Below, piece by piece: positions 33,717 through 43,029 of a stretch of DNA of 64,000 bases. Positions within the stretch are counted from its first letter, which is position 1, and every line of letters starts with the position of its first letter. Under the pieces are notes generated by a model, which was not told the DNA's origin, ran no database searches, and worked only from the letters and a program-made list of their open reading frames with translations. Source of the DNA: Albirhodobacter sp042466415 (GTDB lineage: Bacteria; Pseudomonadota; Alphaproteobacteria; Rhodobacterales; Rhodobacteraceae); the NCBI RefSeq assembly GCF_042466415.1, contig NZ_JAXHCH010000002.1, positions 1,798,001 to 1,862,000 on the forward strand, written 5' to 3'. A program made the translations under genes and the position numbers.

Positions 33717-34931
33717 TTATGGCAGGAAACTTTGCCCTGCCCCACGCGCGACGAGCCCAAGATGGGCGGATACCGATGCCCCGATATCCGCAAAGGCCAC
33801 CTGCCCCAAACTGCCTGTGCCGATACCAGCGCAGAGCACTGGCACGCGCTCGCGCGTGTGGTCTGTGCCGTGCCATGTGGGATCATTCCCGTGATCGGCG
33901 GTGAAGATCACCAGATCCCCCGCGCGCATCTTCGCCAGAACGCGCCCGACTTGCACATCGAACCACTCCAACGCGCGCGCATAGCCCGCGACATCACGGC
34001 GGTGCCCATAAAGGCTATCGAATTCGACAAAGTTCGCGAAGGTCAGGCTGCCCTCTTCGGCGTCATCCATCAGCCGCACAAGATGTTCGGCCAAATCAGC
34101 ATCCGACTTGCCCTTCCAAAGCTTGCCGACGCCGCGATGCGAGAAAATATCTCCGATCTTGCCAATCGCATGCGTCATGCGACCCGCCGCATGCGCCCAA
34201 TCGAGAAGCGTGTCCGCGGGGGGATCAATCGCGAAATCACGGCGGTTGGGCGTCCGTTGAAAATCGCCCGGTTGCCCGACAAAGGGTCGCGCGATCACCC
34301 GCCCTACGCGCATCGCATGCAGATATGGTGCGAGGTCTTCACACAGCCGGATCAGACGATCCAGCCCGAACGTCTCCTCATGCGCGGCGATCTGGAACAC
34401 GCTATCAACCGATGTGTAGCAAATGGGCCATCCCGTGCGCAGGTGCTCCGCGCCAAGCGCGTCGATGATTGCCGTCCCCGAAGCGTAGCGGTTGCCCAAC
34501 ACCCCCTCACACCCTGCGAGCTTGGCGACGAGATTCGTGATGTCTGGCGGGAAACATGGCGTCTCGTTGGGGAACACATGCCAATCCCACGGCACGGGAA
34601 CCCCCGCCATTTCCCAATGACCTGAGGGCGTATCCTTGCCGTTCGACACTTCATTCGCGGCGCCAAAGCGCCCTTCGGGCACGGCAGACAGACCGGGGGC
34701 GATTAGGCCGGACGCAAGCGAAATCGCGGAACCGAGGCCCAAACGCGCCAGATGGGGGACATGAAGCGCGCCGGAGCGGCCTGTCTCCGCCTGACCCGCA
34801 GCACAAGCCTGCGCTATATGGCCAATGGTGTTGGCGCCCGTATCCGGCAGACCGTCATTAAAAAACGATGCCGCATCCAAGGCGCCGCCAATTCCCGCGC
34901 TATCCATTACAACCAAGAATGCGCGCGTCAC
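33717..34931 (-). CDS. deoB: Phosphopentomutase
   Basis: A 404-residue alkaline-phosphatase-superfamily mutase that interconverts (deoxy)ribose 1- and 5-phosphates. The first metal ligand lies in VVMDSAGIGGALDA (Asp10), and the C-terminal metal site is VIFTADHGNDPTWHGTDHTRE (shown in part: FTADHGNDPTWHGTDH). GKDTPSGHWEM is the catalytic threonine region. Its ATG overlaps the deoA stop by four bases. Confidence 0.97.
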   Translation of the reverse strand: MTRAFLVVMDSAGIGGALDAASFFNDGLPDTGANTIGHIAQACAAGQAETGRSGALHVPHLARLGLGSAISLASGLIAPGLSAVPEGRFGAANEVSNGKDTPSGHWEMAGVPVPWDWHVFPNETPCFPPDITNLVAKLAGCEGVLGNRYASGTAIIDALGAEHLRTGWPICYTSVDSVFQIAAHEETFGLDRLIRLCEDLAPYLHAMRVGRVIARPFVGQPGDFQRTPNRRDFAIDPPADTLLDWAHAAGRMTHAIGKIGDIFSHRGVGKLWKGKSDADLAEHLVRLMDDAEEGSLTFANFVEFDSLYGHRRDVAGYARALEWFDVQVGRVLAKMRAGDLVIFTADHGNDPTWHGTDHTRERVPVLCAGIGTGSLGQVAFADIGASVSAHLGLVARGAGQSFLP

Positions 34932-36280
34932 GTGTGATCTCCCCGCTCGATATCATCCCAACCGATGCGCTCCACGATCAAAGGAGGTTCCTCGCCGCCC
35001 TCATCGCTAATTTCGTAGGCCGCAAGGAACGCCGCCGTCGCCCGATCCGCATCGGCATCATTCGCCGCGTGGATCAGCACCATCGGCTCGCCCGTCTCCA
35101 CTTCCTCGCCCAAGCTGGCCAGCCCCGAGAACCCGACCGAAGGGTTGATGCGGTCCGTGCCAACACGCCGCCCTCCGCCCAGATCGACGACCGCCATCCC
35201 AATCGCCCGCGCATCAATGCGCGAGACTGTCCCGCTGCGCGGCGCGGCAACGGTGCGCATCACAGGGGCCGCAGGGAGCCTGTCGGGGAAGTGCTCGACA
35301 AAGTCACGCGGCCCGCCCAGCGCCGCCACCATACGGCCAAAATGCTCCGCCGCGCGGCCTGAATGGAGCGCATCATCAATCTGCTCGACCCCGGCATCCA
35401 TATCAGACGCCAATCCGGCCAAAACCAAAGCCTCGCCGCCCAGCGCCGCGGTGACATCCCAAAGCGCCTCATTGACCGCCGATCCCGTCAGGGTTTCCAG
35501 CACCTCGATCACCTCAAGCGCATTCCCTGCGGATTGCCCAAGGGATTGATTCATATCCGTAATCAATGCGGACGTCTTGCAACCCGCACCGTTAGCGACC
35601 GCAACCAAAGACCGCGCTAACGCCCGCGCATCCTCCAGATCAACCATAAATGCGCCGGACCCGACTTTCACATCCAGAACCAGCCCCTCCAGGCCCGCCG
35701 CCAATTTCTTCGACAAAATCGAGGCGGTGATCAGATCGATGCTCTCAACCGTCCCCGAGACATCCCGAACCCCGTAGAGCCGCTTGTCAGCCGGAGCAAT
35801 CTCCTGAGTTGCGCCGACAATGGCGCAGCCGACCTCGCCCACAACACGGCGCAAAACATCTGTGTCAGGCATCGCGACATAGCCCGGGATCGCTTCCATC
35901 TTATCGAGTGTGCCGCCCGTGTGACCAAGACCGCGCCCTGAAATCATCGGAACATAGACACCGCATGCGGCCAAAGCCGGCGCTAGCAACAGCGACACGG
36001 AATCCCCGATGCCGCCCGTCGAATGTTTGTCAATGACCGGCGCATCCAGATCCCAGCGCAGAACCTGCCCGCTGTCGCGCATCGCGCGCGTCAAGTCGAT
36101 GCGCTCATCCATCCCGAGCCCCTTGATGCAGATCGCCATCGCGAAAGCTCCGGCCTGCGCATCAGACACGGATCCGTCCGCCAATCCGCGCGCAAACCAC
36201 GCGCTGGCGCCTTGCGGCAGGCCTTTGCCATCGCGCAATGCGCCAAGGATGTTGCGCGCGTCATAGGCGGCGCTGCTCAT
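34928..36280 (-). CDS. deoA: Thymidine phosphorylase
   Basis: A 450-residue pyrimidine-nucleoside phosphorylase releasing thymine or uracil and (deoxy)ribose 1-phosphate. The phosphate-binding segment KHSTGGIGD is at residues 85-93, and the family signature SGRGLGHTGGTLDKME follows. It overlaps cdd by four bases upstream and deoB by four bases downstream, a tightly coupled operon: deaminate cytidine, phosphorolyse, then isomerise the sugar. Confidence 0.97.
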   Translation of the reverse strand: MSSAAYDARNILGALRDGKGLPQGASAWFARGLADGSVSDAQAGAFAMAICIKGLGMDERIDLTRAMRDSGQVLRWDLDAPVIDKHSTGGIGDSVSLLLAPALAACGVYVPMISGRGLGHTGGTLDKMEAIPGYVAMPDTDVLRRVVGEVGCAIVGATQEIAPADKRLYGVRDVSGTVESIDLITASILSKKLAAGLEGLVLDVKVGSGAFMVDLEDARALARSLVAVANGAGCKTSALITDMNQSLGQSAGNALEVIEVLETLTGSAVNEALWDVTAALGGEALVLAGLASDMDAGVEQIDDALHSGRAAEHFGRMVAALGGPRDFVEHFPDRLPAAPVMRTVAAPRSGTVSRIDARAIGMAVVDLGGGRRVGTDRINPSVGFSGLASLGEEVETGEPMVLIHAANDADADRATAAFLAAYEISDEGGEEPPLIVERIGWDDIERGDHT

Positions 36281-36720
36281 TTCGAGCGGTCCATGTGTGA
36301 TTTCTCAAACTTTCCTGGCAATAGATCCCCGACCGTCATCTGCATCTGCTGCCCCTCGAGCGTGGTCATGAGCACCTGCGCATCGGGCTTGCCAAATTCA
36401 ACCAACTTCTGACGGCATCCGCCGCAAGGCGTCACGGGCGTCGGGCAATCCGCAATAACGACCGCCGCCACAAATTCGGTCTCGCCCGCCGCAACCATCG
36501 CCGCAAGCGCCCCCGCTTCCGCGCAGGTGCCTTCTGGATAGGCGACGTTTTCCACGTTCACCCCCAAGTAAACCGCCCCCGATTTTCCGCGCAGCGCAGC
36601 CCCGACCTTAAAATTAGAATAGGGCGCATAGGCGTTTTCACGCACCGTGCGCGCCGCTGAGATCAGGCTGTCGAATACGGCAGGCTCAGCCAAAGTATCG
36701 GATGGGGCGTGATTGGACAT
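36277..36720 (-). CDS. cdd: Cytidine deaminase
   Basis: A 147-residue zinc enzyme deaminating (deoxy)cytidine to (deoxy)uridine. The zinc ligands and catalytic Glu are Cys66, Glu68, Cys99 and Cys102 (TCAEAG and PCGGC). It is the homotetrameric short form. First gene of the cdd-deoA-deoB operon; the 186-base divergent gap to maeB should hold the promoter. An ATG at 36720 is used. Confidence 0.96.
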   Translation of the reverse strand: MSNHAPSDTLAEPAVFDSLISAARTVRENAYAPYSNFKVGAALRGKSGAVYLGVNVENVAYPEGTCAEAGALAAMVAAGETEFVAAVVIADCPTPVTPCGGCRQKLVEFGKPDAQVLMTTLEGQQMQMTVGDLLPGKFEKSHMDRSK

Positions 36721-36906
36721 GTGAGGCTCCGGGATGATTTGTCATCGATTTATGCCACAAGTGTGCGCGCGCGCGCCGCGCTCGGCAAGCCAGTTCATCG
36801 GTTTTTTGACCCTTCGGGCAAATCCCGCCCAAAAGGAAGGCATTCCCTTTAGTCAGCCCATAGTTTAGGGCTGAATTAGTTTCCGAACGGCCCATCGGAG
36901 GAGAGC

Positions 36907-39183
36907 ATGGACGACACCCGTATTGATAGCGCACGCCAAGAAGCGCTCGATTATCACGAATTCCCAAAACCCGGTAAGCTGGAGATCCGCGCGACAAAGC
37001 CGCTGGCGAATGGCCGCGACCTTGCGCGCGCCTATTCTCCCGGCGTCGCGGAGGCTTGCCTCGAAATCAAGGCCGATCCCTCAACGGCGGCGCGGTACAC
37101 ATCGCGCGGCAATCTGGTGGCGGTTGTGACCAACGGCACGGCCGTCTTGGGCCTTGGCAACATCGGCGCGCTCGCCTCTAAGCCCGTGATGGAGGGCAAG
37201 GCGGTTTTGTTCAAGAAATTCGCCAATATCGATTGCTTCGACATCGAACTCGATCAAGCCGATCCTGAAAAGCTTGCCGAAATCGTCTGCGCGATGGAGC
37301 CTTCCTTTGGTGCGATCAACTTGGAAGATATCAAAGCACCCGACTGCTTTATCGTCGAAAAAATCTGCCGCGAGCGGATGAATATTCCGGTCTTCCACGA
37401 TGACCAACACGGCACCGCGATTGTTGTTGGCGCGGCCGCAACCAATGCGCTGCGTCTCAAGGGAAAGAAATTCGAGGACATCAAGATCGTCTCGACGGGG
37501 GGCGGCGCGGCGGGGATTGCCTGCCTCAACATGCTGCTCAAACTCGGGGTGAAGCGCGAGAATGTCTGGCTCTGCGATATCCACGGCCTCGTTTATGAGG
37601 GCCGCGAGCAAGACATGAACCCGCAAAAAGCCGCCTATGCGCAAGCGTCGGACAAGCGGACGCTTGATGAGGTGATTGACGGCGCTGATATGTTCCTCGG
37701 CCTCTCCGGCCCCGGCGTTTTAACGCAGGATATGGTCGCGAAAATGGCCCCTGCGCCAATCGTTTTCGCGCTGGCGAACCCGACGCCGGAAATCCTGCCC
37801 GACATGGTCCGCGCGGTTGCGCCCGATGCGATCATCGCGACGGGACGCTCGGATTTTCCGAACCAGGTGAACAACGTGTTGTGCTTCCCGTTCATCTTCC
37901 GCGGGGCGCTCGACGTGGGCGCAACCCAAATCAATGACGAGATGCAAATCGCCTGTATCGAGGGGATCGCGGCACTCGCGCGCGCGACGACCTCCGCCGA
38001 AGCTGCGGCGGCTTATCATGGCGAGACTCTGACCTTCGGCACGGATTACCTGATCCCCAAACCCTTCGATCCGCGTCTGATCGGCGTGGTGGCCACCGCT
38101 GTTGCAAAGGCTGCAATGGAAAGCGGCGTCGCAACGCGGCCGCTGGCCGATGTCGCCGCCTATAAACAGCAGCTCGACGGATCGGTCTTCAAATCGGCGA
38201 TGCTGATGCGCCCGGTGTTCGATGCCGCCGCGACCGCCACACGGCGGATCGTCTTTGCCGAGGGCGAGGATGAACGCGTTTTGCGCGCCGCCAATGCGAT
38301 GATGGAGGAGACGACGGACCGTCCGATTTTGATCGGTCGCCCTGAGGTCATCGAGCTGCGGTGTCAGCGCGCAGGCTTGCCGCTAAAGCTTGCCGATCTT
38401 GAAATCGTCAACCCGCAGGACGACCCCCGCTACCGCGATTACTGGGAAACGTATCACCAGCTTATGGCGCGGCGCGGCGTATCCCCCGATCTGGCGCGTG
38501 CCGTCATGCGAACCAACACGACGGCGATCGCGGCGGTGATGGTGCATCGCAACGAGGCCGATAGCATGGTTTGCGGCACGTTTGGCCAATATCATTGGCA
38601 CCTGAAATACGTGAGAGAGATCCTCGCACGCGACGGCCTTGATCCGACAGGCGCCTTGTCCTTGATGATTTTGGAAGATGGCCCCCTGTTCATTGCAGAT
38701 ACGCACATCCACCACGAGCCGACCCCTTCGGAGATCACCGCGACCGTAATCGGGGCCGCGCGCCACGTCCGGCGCTTTGGCCTGCAACCCAAGGTCGCCT
38801 TGTGCTCGCATAGCCAGTTCGGAAATCAAGATACCGATTCAGGTCGCCGCATGCGCGAAGCAATGGCACTTCTGGATGCGAAGAACGTCGATTTTTGCTA
38901 TGATGGCGAAATGCATCTGGATGCGGCGCTGGATCAGGGTCTGCGGGACAGGATCCTGCCCGGTTCGCGGTATGATGGGGCGGCGAATGTGCTCGTCTTT
39001 GCCAATACGGATGCGGCATCCGGCGTACGCAACATCTTGAAGATGAAAGCGGGCGGCTTGGAGGTCGGGCCGATCCTGATGGGGATGGGCAATAAGGCGA
39101 ATATCGTGACCCCGTCGATCACTGCGCGTGGCTTGCTCAATATGTCCGCCATCGCGGGCACACCGGTGCACCACTACGGATAA
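36907..39183 (+). CDS. maeB: NADP-dependent malic enzyme (malic-PTA fusion)
   Basis: A 758-residue enzyme of the MaeB type: an amino-terminal malic-enzyme module (about 1-430, with GHT/HDDQHGTAIVVGAAATNAL and the NADP-binding VSTGGGAAGIACLNML) fused to a phosphotransacetylase-like regulatory domain (about 430-758). It converts malate to pyruvate and CO2 with NADPH, draining the C4 pool made by the TCA and ethylmalonyl-CoA routes. The PTA domain is usually non-catalytic and senses acetyl-CoA. GGAGGAGAG precedes the ATG. Confidence 0.96.
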   Translation: MDDTRIDSARQEALDYHEFPKPGKLEIRATKPLANGRDLARAYSPGVAEACLEIKADPSTAARYTSRGNLVAVVTNGTAVLGLGNIGALASKPVMEGKAVLFKKFANIDCFDIELDQADPEKLAEIVCAMEPSFGAINLEDIKAPDCFIVEKICRERMNIPVFHDDQHGTAIVVGAAATNALRLKGKKFEDIKIVSTGGGAAGIACLNMLLKLGVKRENVWLCDIHGLVYEGREQDMNPQKAAYAQASDKRTLDEVIDGADMFLGLSGPGVLTQDMVAKMAPAPIVFALANPTPEILPDMVRAVAPDAIIATGRSDFPNQVNNVLCFPFIFRGALDVGATQINDEMQIACIEGIAALARATTSAEAAAAYHGETLTFGTDYLIPKPFDPRLIGVVATAVAKAAMESGVATRPLADVAAYKQQLDGSVFKSAMLMRPVFDAAATATRRIVFAEGEDERVLRAANAMMEETTDRPILIGRPEVIELRCQRAGLPLKLADLEIVNPQDDPRYRDYWETYHQLMARRGVSPDLARAVMRTNTTAIAAVMVHRNEADSMVCGTFGQYHWHLKYVREILARDGLDPTGALSLMILEDGPLFIADTHIHHEPTPSEITATVIGAARHVRRFGLQPKVALCSHSQFGNQDTDSGRRMREAMALLDAKNVDFCYDGEMHLDAALDQGLRDRILPGSRYDGAANVLVFANTDAASGVRNILKMKAGGLEVGPILMGMGNKANIVTPSITARGLLNMSAIAGTPVHHYG

Positions 39184-39199
39184 GGTCAGATGACCTTGG

Positions 39200-39221
39200 G
39201 GAGGGGCGCAGGCGTCCCTCC
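39200..39221 (+). terminator. Hairpin after maeB
   Basis: A 9-bp stem GGAGGGGCG/CGTCCCTCC, one G-T pair, CAGG loop, 17 bases after the stop. The following T content is modest, so termination may be partial. Confidence 0.65.
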
Positions 39222-39240
39222 CTGTCTCGACGCCGCCAAG

Positions 39241-39331
39241 TTTGCAAACTCCGGACGTTTTTGCGCAAACGTTGAATAGTCGTCGGGGGTTTGCAAATAT
39301 TTGCAGCGCCCATAGGCGTAATTATGCAAAT
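39241..39331. promoter_or_regulatory. Cluster of TTTGCAAA sites upstream of prpE
   Basis: TTTGCAAA occurs at 39241-39248 and 39290-39297, the latter followed at 39300 by TTTGCAG one helical turn on; TTGCGCAA is at 39261-39268 and ATGCAAAT near 39324. TTTGCAAA-type sites are known operators of ScfR/RamB-family short-chain fatty acyl-CoA regulators, including PccR of Rhodobacter for propionyl-CoA genes. Their position before a propionyl-CoA synthetase gene fits well. The regulator is not in this window. Confidence 0.75.
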
Positions 39332-39418
39332 TTTTCGCGCAGCCCCCCACCACAACCCTCAAGATTATTGCGCGACTCTTTTTCGCTTCCTAACAAGGTT
39401 GGAGGAGGAGGATGTTAC

Positions 39419-41311
39419 ATGAGTTATGCGAGTATCTATGCGGGCTGGAAGGCCAATCCCGAAGCATTCTGGATGGAACAAGCAGAGGCGATCGATTGGG
39501 AGGTCAAACCCTCCAAAGCGCTTTTCGATGAAGACGCGCCCATCTACCGTTGGTTTAAAGATGCGCGGGTGAATGCCTGCTGGAACGCGGTTGATCGCCA
39601 TGTTGCAGCTGGCCGCGGCAACCAGATCGCAATCTTGCACGACAGCCCCATCACCCATTCGACAAAAGGCATTACCTATGCCGAACTGCAAAGCCGCGTC
39701 GCATCCCTAGCGGGAGCCTTGCGTGCGAAGGGCATCGAGTCGGGCGATCGTGTCATCATCTACATGCCGATGGTGGCAGAGGCGCTGGAGGCGATGCTGG
39801 CTTGTGCGCGGCTTGGGGCCGTGCATTCGGTGGTCTTTGGCGGGTTCGCAGCGCATGAATTGGCCGTGCGAATTGATGATGCAACGCCCAAGGCCATTAT
39901 CGCGGCCTCCTGCGGGTTGGAGCCAAACCGCGTTGTCCATTACAAACCCCTACTGGACGCGGCGATCGAGGCGGCGGCACATAAACCTGACTTCTGCGTC
40001 ATTTTGCAGCGTGAACAAGAAGTCGCACAGTTGATCGAGGGGCGCGATGTTAACTGGCACGGGTTCCAATACGGCGTCGAGCCTGCTGACTGCGTGCCGG
40101 TTTCGGGGGATCATCCCGCTTATATTTTGTATACATCGGGCACGACGGGCCAGCCCAAGGGCGTGATCCGCGACACTGCGGGGCATCTTGTCGCGCTCAA
40201 CTGGTCCATGAAGAATATCTACGATATCGCCGCCGGAGACGTGTTCTGGGCGGCATCAGATGTTGGCTGGGTCGTTGGCCATAGCTACATTTGCTACGCA
40301 CCATTGATCGCGGGGGCGACCACAATCGTCTTTGAGGGCAAGCCCGTCGGAACGCCGGATGCGGGCACTTTCTGGCGTGTGATCCAGAACCATAAGGTCA
40401 AAAGCTTCTTCACAGCCCCGACCGCGTTGCGGGCGATCAAACGAGAAGACCCTGAAGGCAAGCTGATCAAGGAGTATAACATCGCAGGCCTTCGCGCCAT
40501 CTATCTGGCAGGCGAGCGCGCCGATCCGGATACGGTGCAATGGGCGCAGCGCCATCTGAACGTGCCAGTCGTCGATCACTGGTGGCAAACCGAAACAGGC
40601 TGGCCGGTCGCGGCTAACCCGCTCGGGATTGAGGAGCTGCCAACCAAAGTCGGAAGTCCGAGCGTAGCGATGCCGGGCTACGACGTGCAAGTGCTGGACG
40701 AAGGCGGCCAACCTGTCGCGGCGGGCGAGCTGGGCGCGATCGCAATCAAACTCCCCTTACCGCCGGGCACATTGCCGAATCTTTGGAATGCGGAGGCGCG
40801 GTTCCGCAAAAGTTATCTGGAGCGGTATCCGGGATTTTACGAGACAGGCGATGCGGGATATGTCGACGGGGACGGGTATCTCTACATCATGGCACGCACC
40901 GATGACGTGATTAACGTTGCCGGCCATCGCCTTTCGACGGGCGCGATGGAGGAAGTGCTTGCCGATCATCCCGATGTCGCGGAATGCGCCGTGATCGGCG
41001 TTGCGGATGCGCTCAAGGGCCAGATGCCGATGGGATTTTTGTGCCTGAACGCGGGTTGCACACGGGATGAGGCAGATATCGTCGCCGAATGCATCAAACG
41101 TGTTCGGGACCAAATCGGCCCCGTTGCGGCCTTCAAGCTGGCCTGCGTGGTAAACCGCCTGCCGAAGACCCGCTCGGGCAAAATGCTCCGCGGGACGATG
41201 GTCGCCATCGCGGACGGAAAGCCCTTTAAAATGCCAGCAACCATCGATGACCCTACTATTTTAGACGAAATCACCGTCGCGCTCCAAAAACTGGGTTATC
41301 CGCAAGGATAG
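39419..41311 (+). CDS. prpE: Propionyl-CoA synthetase
   Basis: A 630-residue AMP-forming acyl-CoA synthetase of the PrpE type, activating propionate. The P-loop-like YTSGTTGQPKGVIRDT and VSWASDVGWVVGHSY-like segment (here AASDVGWVVGHSYICY) are typical. The adenylation lysine, a target for acetylation control, is Lys588 in KTRSGKMLRG. MSYASIYAGW at the start and a GGAGGAGGAGG site fix the ATG at 39419; the open frame upstream crosses the operator cluster. It could also accept acetate weakly. Confidence 0.93.
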   Translation: MSYASIYAGWKANPEAFWMEQAEAIDWEVKPSKALFDEDAPIYRWFKDARVNACWNAVDRHVAAGRGNQIAILHDSPITHSTKGITYAELQSRVASLAGALRAKGIESGDRVIIYMPMVAEALEAMLACARLGAVHSVVFGGFAAHELAVRIDDATPKAIIAASCGLEPNRVVHYKPLLDAAIEAAAHKPDFCVILQREQEVAQLIEGRDVNWHGFQYGVEPADCVPVSGDHPAYILYTSGTTGQPKGVIRDTAGHLVALNWSMKNIYDIAAGDVFWAASDVGWVVGHSYICYAPLIAGATTIVFEGKPVGTPDAGTFWRVIQNHKVKSFFTAPTALRAIKREDPEGKLIKEYNIAGLRAIYLAGERADPDTVQWAQRHLNVPVVDHWWQTETGWPVAANPLGIEELPTKVGSPSVAMPGYDVQVLDEGGQPVAAGELGAIAIKLPLPPGTLPNLWNAEARFRKSYLERYPGFYETGDAGYVDGDGYLYIMARTDDVINVAGHRLSTGAMEEVLADHPDVAECAVIGVADALKGQMPMGFLCLNAGCTRDEADIVAECIKRVRDQIGPVAAFKLACVVNRLPKTRSGKMLRGTMVAIADGKPFKMPATIDDPTILDEITVALQKLGYPQG

Positions 41312-41353
41312 AAAGCGCGCCGGACGGATGAATTAAGCCTAAAAAACGCAATT

Positions 41354-41382
41354 CTGCGCGGAAAATCACTCCTTTCGCGCAG
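41354..41382 (+). terminator. Terminator after prpE
   Basis: CTGCGCG-G-AAA pairs with TTTCGCGCAG, with one bulged base and an eight-base loop; GGATTTTG follows. Confidence 0.72.
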
Positions 41383-41634
41383 GATTTTGCCGTTTATTGC
41401 CCCTGTCCGGCAAAACACGCTTGCTCTACGCTTGTCTGCAACCAAAGCTTGCATCGCAGGAGTTGCAGCACGAAGATATGATACGTCTTAAAATCGTGAA
41501 AAGCGTTTCCATGACACTGCCACAGCCACTTCGACCTTCGCAGAATCGTGGATGCCACTTCCTTCAAAACGTTTGGCGACACGTGAATGTCGTCGGCCGA
41601 GACGCCCCACAACGTAAACGGATGGTTTGACGCT
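41383..41634. other. Region upstream of the response regulator gene
   Basis: Together with the prpE terminator this is a 323-base gap. No gene or strong promoter motif is recognisable. An in-frame ATG at 41587 could extend the downstream protein by 16 residues. Confidence 0.55.
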
Positions 41635-43017
41635 ATGATGCAAGATCGCGCAACTCGCGTCCTTCTCGTTGAGGATACGCCCACCCTCCGGATGATCTAT
41701 GAAGGGGCGCTCAGCGGAGCCGGATACGACGTCATTGAGGCCGCGACCGCACAAGAAGGTCTGGAGGCGTTTTATAGCACGATGCTCGACATCGTTTTGC
41801 TCGATCTGACGCTGCCGGACCGGGACGGCCTCAGCCTGATGCGCGAGATGCAATCAGTGCGTCCGAATCTTCCGGTCATTGTGACGGCCGAGGACCGCTC
41901 TATCCCGCATGCCGTGGAAGCAATGCAGGCAGGTGCCCAAAACTTCCTCGTCAAACCGTTCGATGAAGCACAACTCATCTCGGCGGTCAGCGCTGCCCGC
42001 TTGCAATGCTTCGAACGCGCGGACCCGCTCAACTCCTTCATCGGCACCTCCGATTTGATGGGAAAAACTTACGCACAGCTCCGCGCCGCCGCCCGCTCCA
42101 ATGCACCGGTGTTCATCACAGGTGAAAGCGGCTCGGGCAAGGCGCTCTGCGCGCGAACGATCCACGGATTGTCCGCGCGATCCCGCCGCAACTTCGTTCC
42201 GGTCCATTGCGCCGGCATGGCGCCTGAGCAACTCAGCCGCGAGTTTTGCGGCTATACCCGCGGCGCCTTCCCCGAAGCGCGAACGGGTAAAACCGGCGCG
42301 GCGATGTTGGCCGATGGTGGCACGCTCTACATTGACGATCTGTGCGATCTAAATCTTGATCAGCAGGCAAAGCTCCTCGGCTTTCTTGAAGGCTCGACGA
42401 TTTATCCTCTGGGGGACGAAAACACCTACCGCGTTGATACGCGCATCATCTGCGCCACAAGCCGCGACCCCGCGGAGGAGTTGCGTATGGGACGGCTGCG
42501 TGAAGATTTGTTCTATCGCTTGCATGTTGTCCCGATCTCGGTTCCGCCTTTGCGCGCGCGCGGGGCGGATATTATGGCCCTTGCACAACATTCCCTGACG
42601 CGGATCTCACAGGAGGAAGAACGGCATTTCGACCGGATCTCCCCTGACGCCGCCGAAATATTGCAGGCCCATCCATGGCCTGGAAACATCCGACAGTTGA
42701 TCAATGCTCTGCGGCTTGCGGTGGTGATGTATGACGGGCCCGTCCTTGAGGCCCACATGCTTTTGCCGTCGCTCTCGGATGATTATGCGGGGGCCACACC
42801 AAATCGAAGGGTCGACAACACGCTCGGAGATACCTCCATCCCGCCCAGCGGCCTGATTGGCCAAACCCTCGCGCAAATCGAGCGCGCCGTGATTGAGGCC
42901 GCCCTGCAACGCAATAGCGATTCCGTCCCGAAAACCGCGCGGGAACTCGATGTCGCGCCCTCAACGCTCTACCGTAAAATTGCGAGTTGGGATGTTAGCG
43001 AAGATCCGGCGTCCTAA
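41635..43017 (+). CDS. NtrC/LuxO-like response regulator with degenerate AAA+ domain
   Basis: A 460-residue protein: receiver domain (phospho-acceptor Asp57 in VLLDLTLPD, Thr84, Lys107), AAA+ domain, and Fis-type helix-turn-helix (TARELDVAPSTLYRKI). Walker A is normal (GESGSGKA). However, the sigma-54-contacting GAFTGA loop reads GAFPEA (residues 210-215), and Walker B reads TLYIDD where DE is usual. It probably cannot activate sigma-54 polymerase in the classical way, recalling Rhodobacter NtrC, which lacks the loop motif and works with sigma-70. No cognate kinase is adjacent. The start may instead be 41587. Confidence 0.85.
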   Translation: MMQDRATRVLLVEDTPTLRMIYEGALSGAGYDVIEAATAQEGLEAFYSTMLDIVLLDLTLPDRDGLSLMREMQSVRPNLPVIVTAEDRSIPHAVEAMQAGAQNFLVKPFDEAQLISAVSAARLQCFERADPLNSFIGTSDLMGKTYAQLRAAARSNAPVFITGESGSGKALCARTIHGLSARSRRNFVPVHCAGMAPEQLSREFCGYTRGAFPEARTGKTGAAMLADGGTLYIDDLCDLNLDQQAKLLGFLEGSTIYPLGDENTYRVDTRIICATSRDPAEELRMGRLREDLFYRLHVVPISVPPLRARGADIMALAQHSLTRISQEEERHFDRISPDAAEILQAHPWPGNIRQLINALRLAVVMYDGPVLEAHMLLPSLSDDYAGATPNRRVDNTLGDTSIPPSGLIGQTLAQIERAVIEAALQRNSDSVPKTARELDVAPSTLYRKIASWDVSEDPAS

Positions 43018-43029
43018 AAGACGTCGTCC

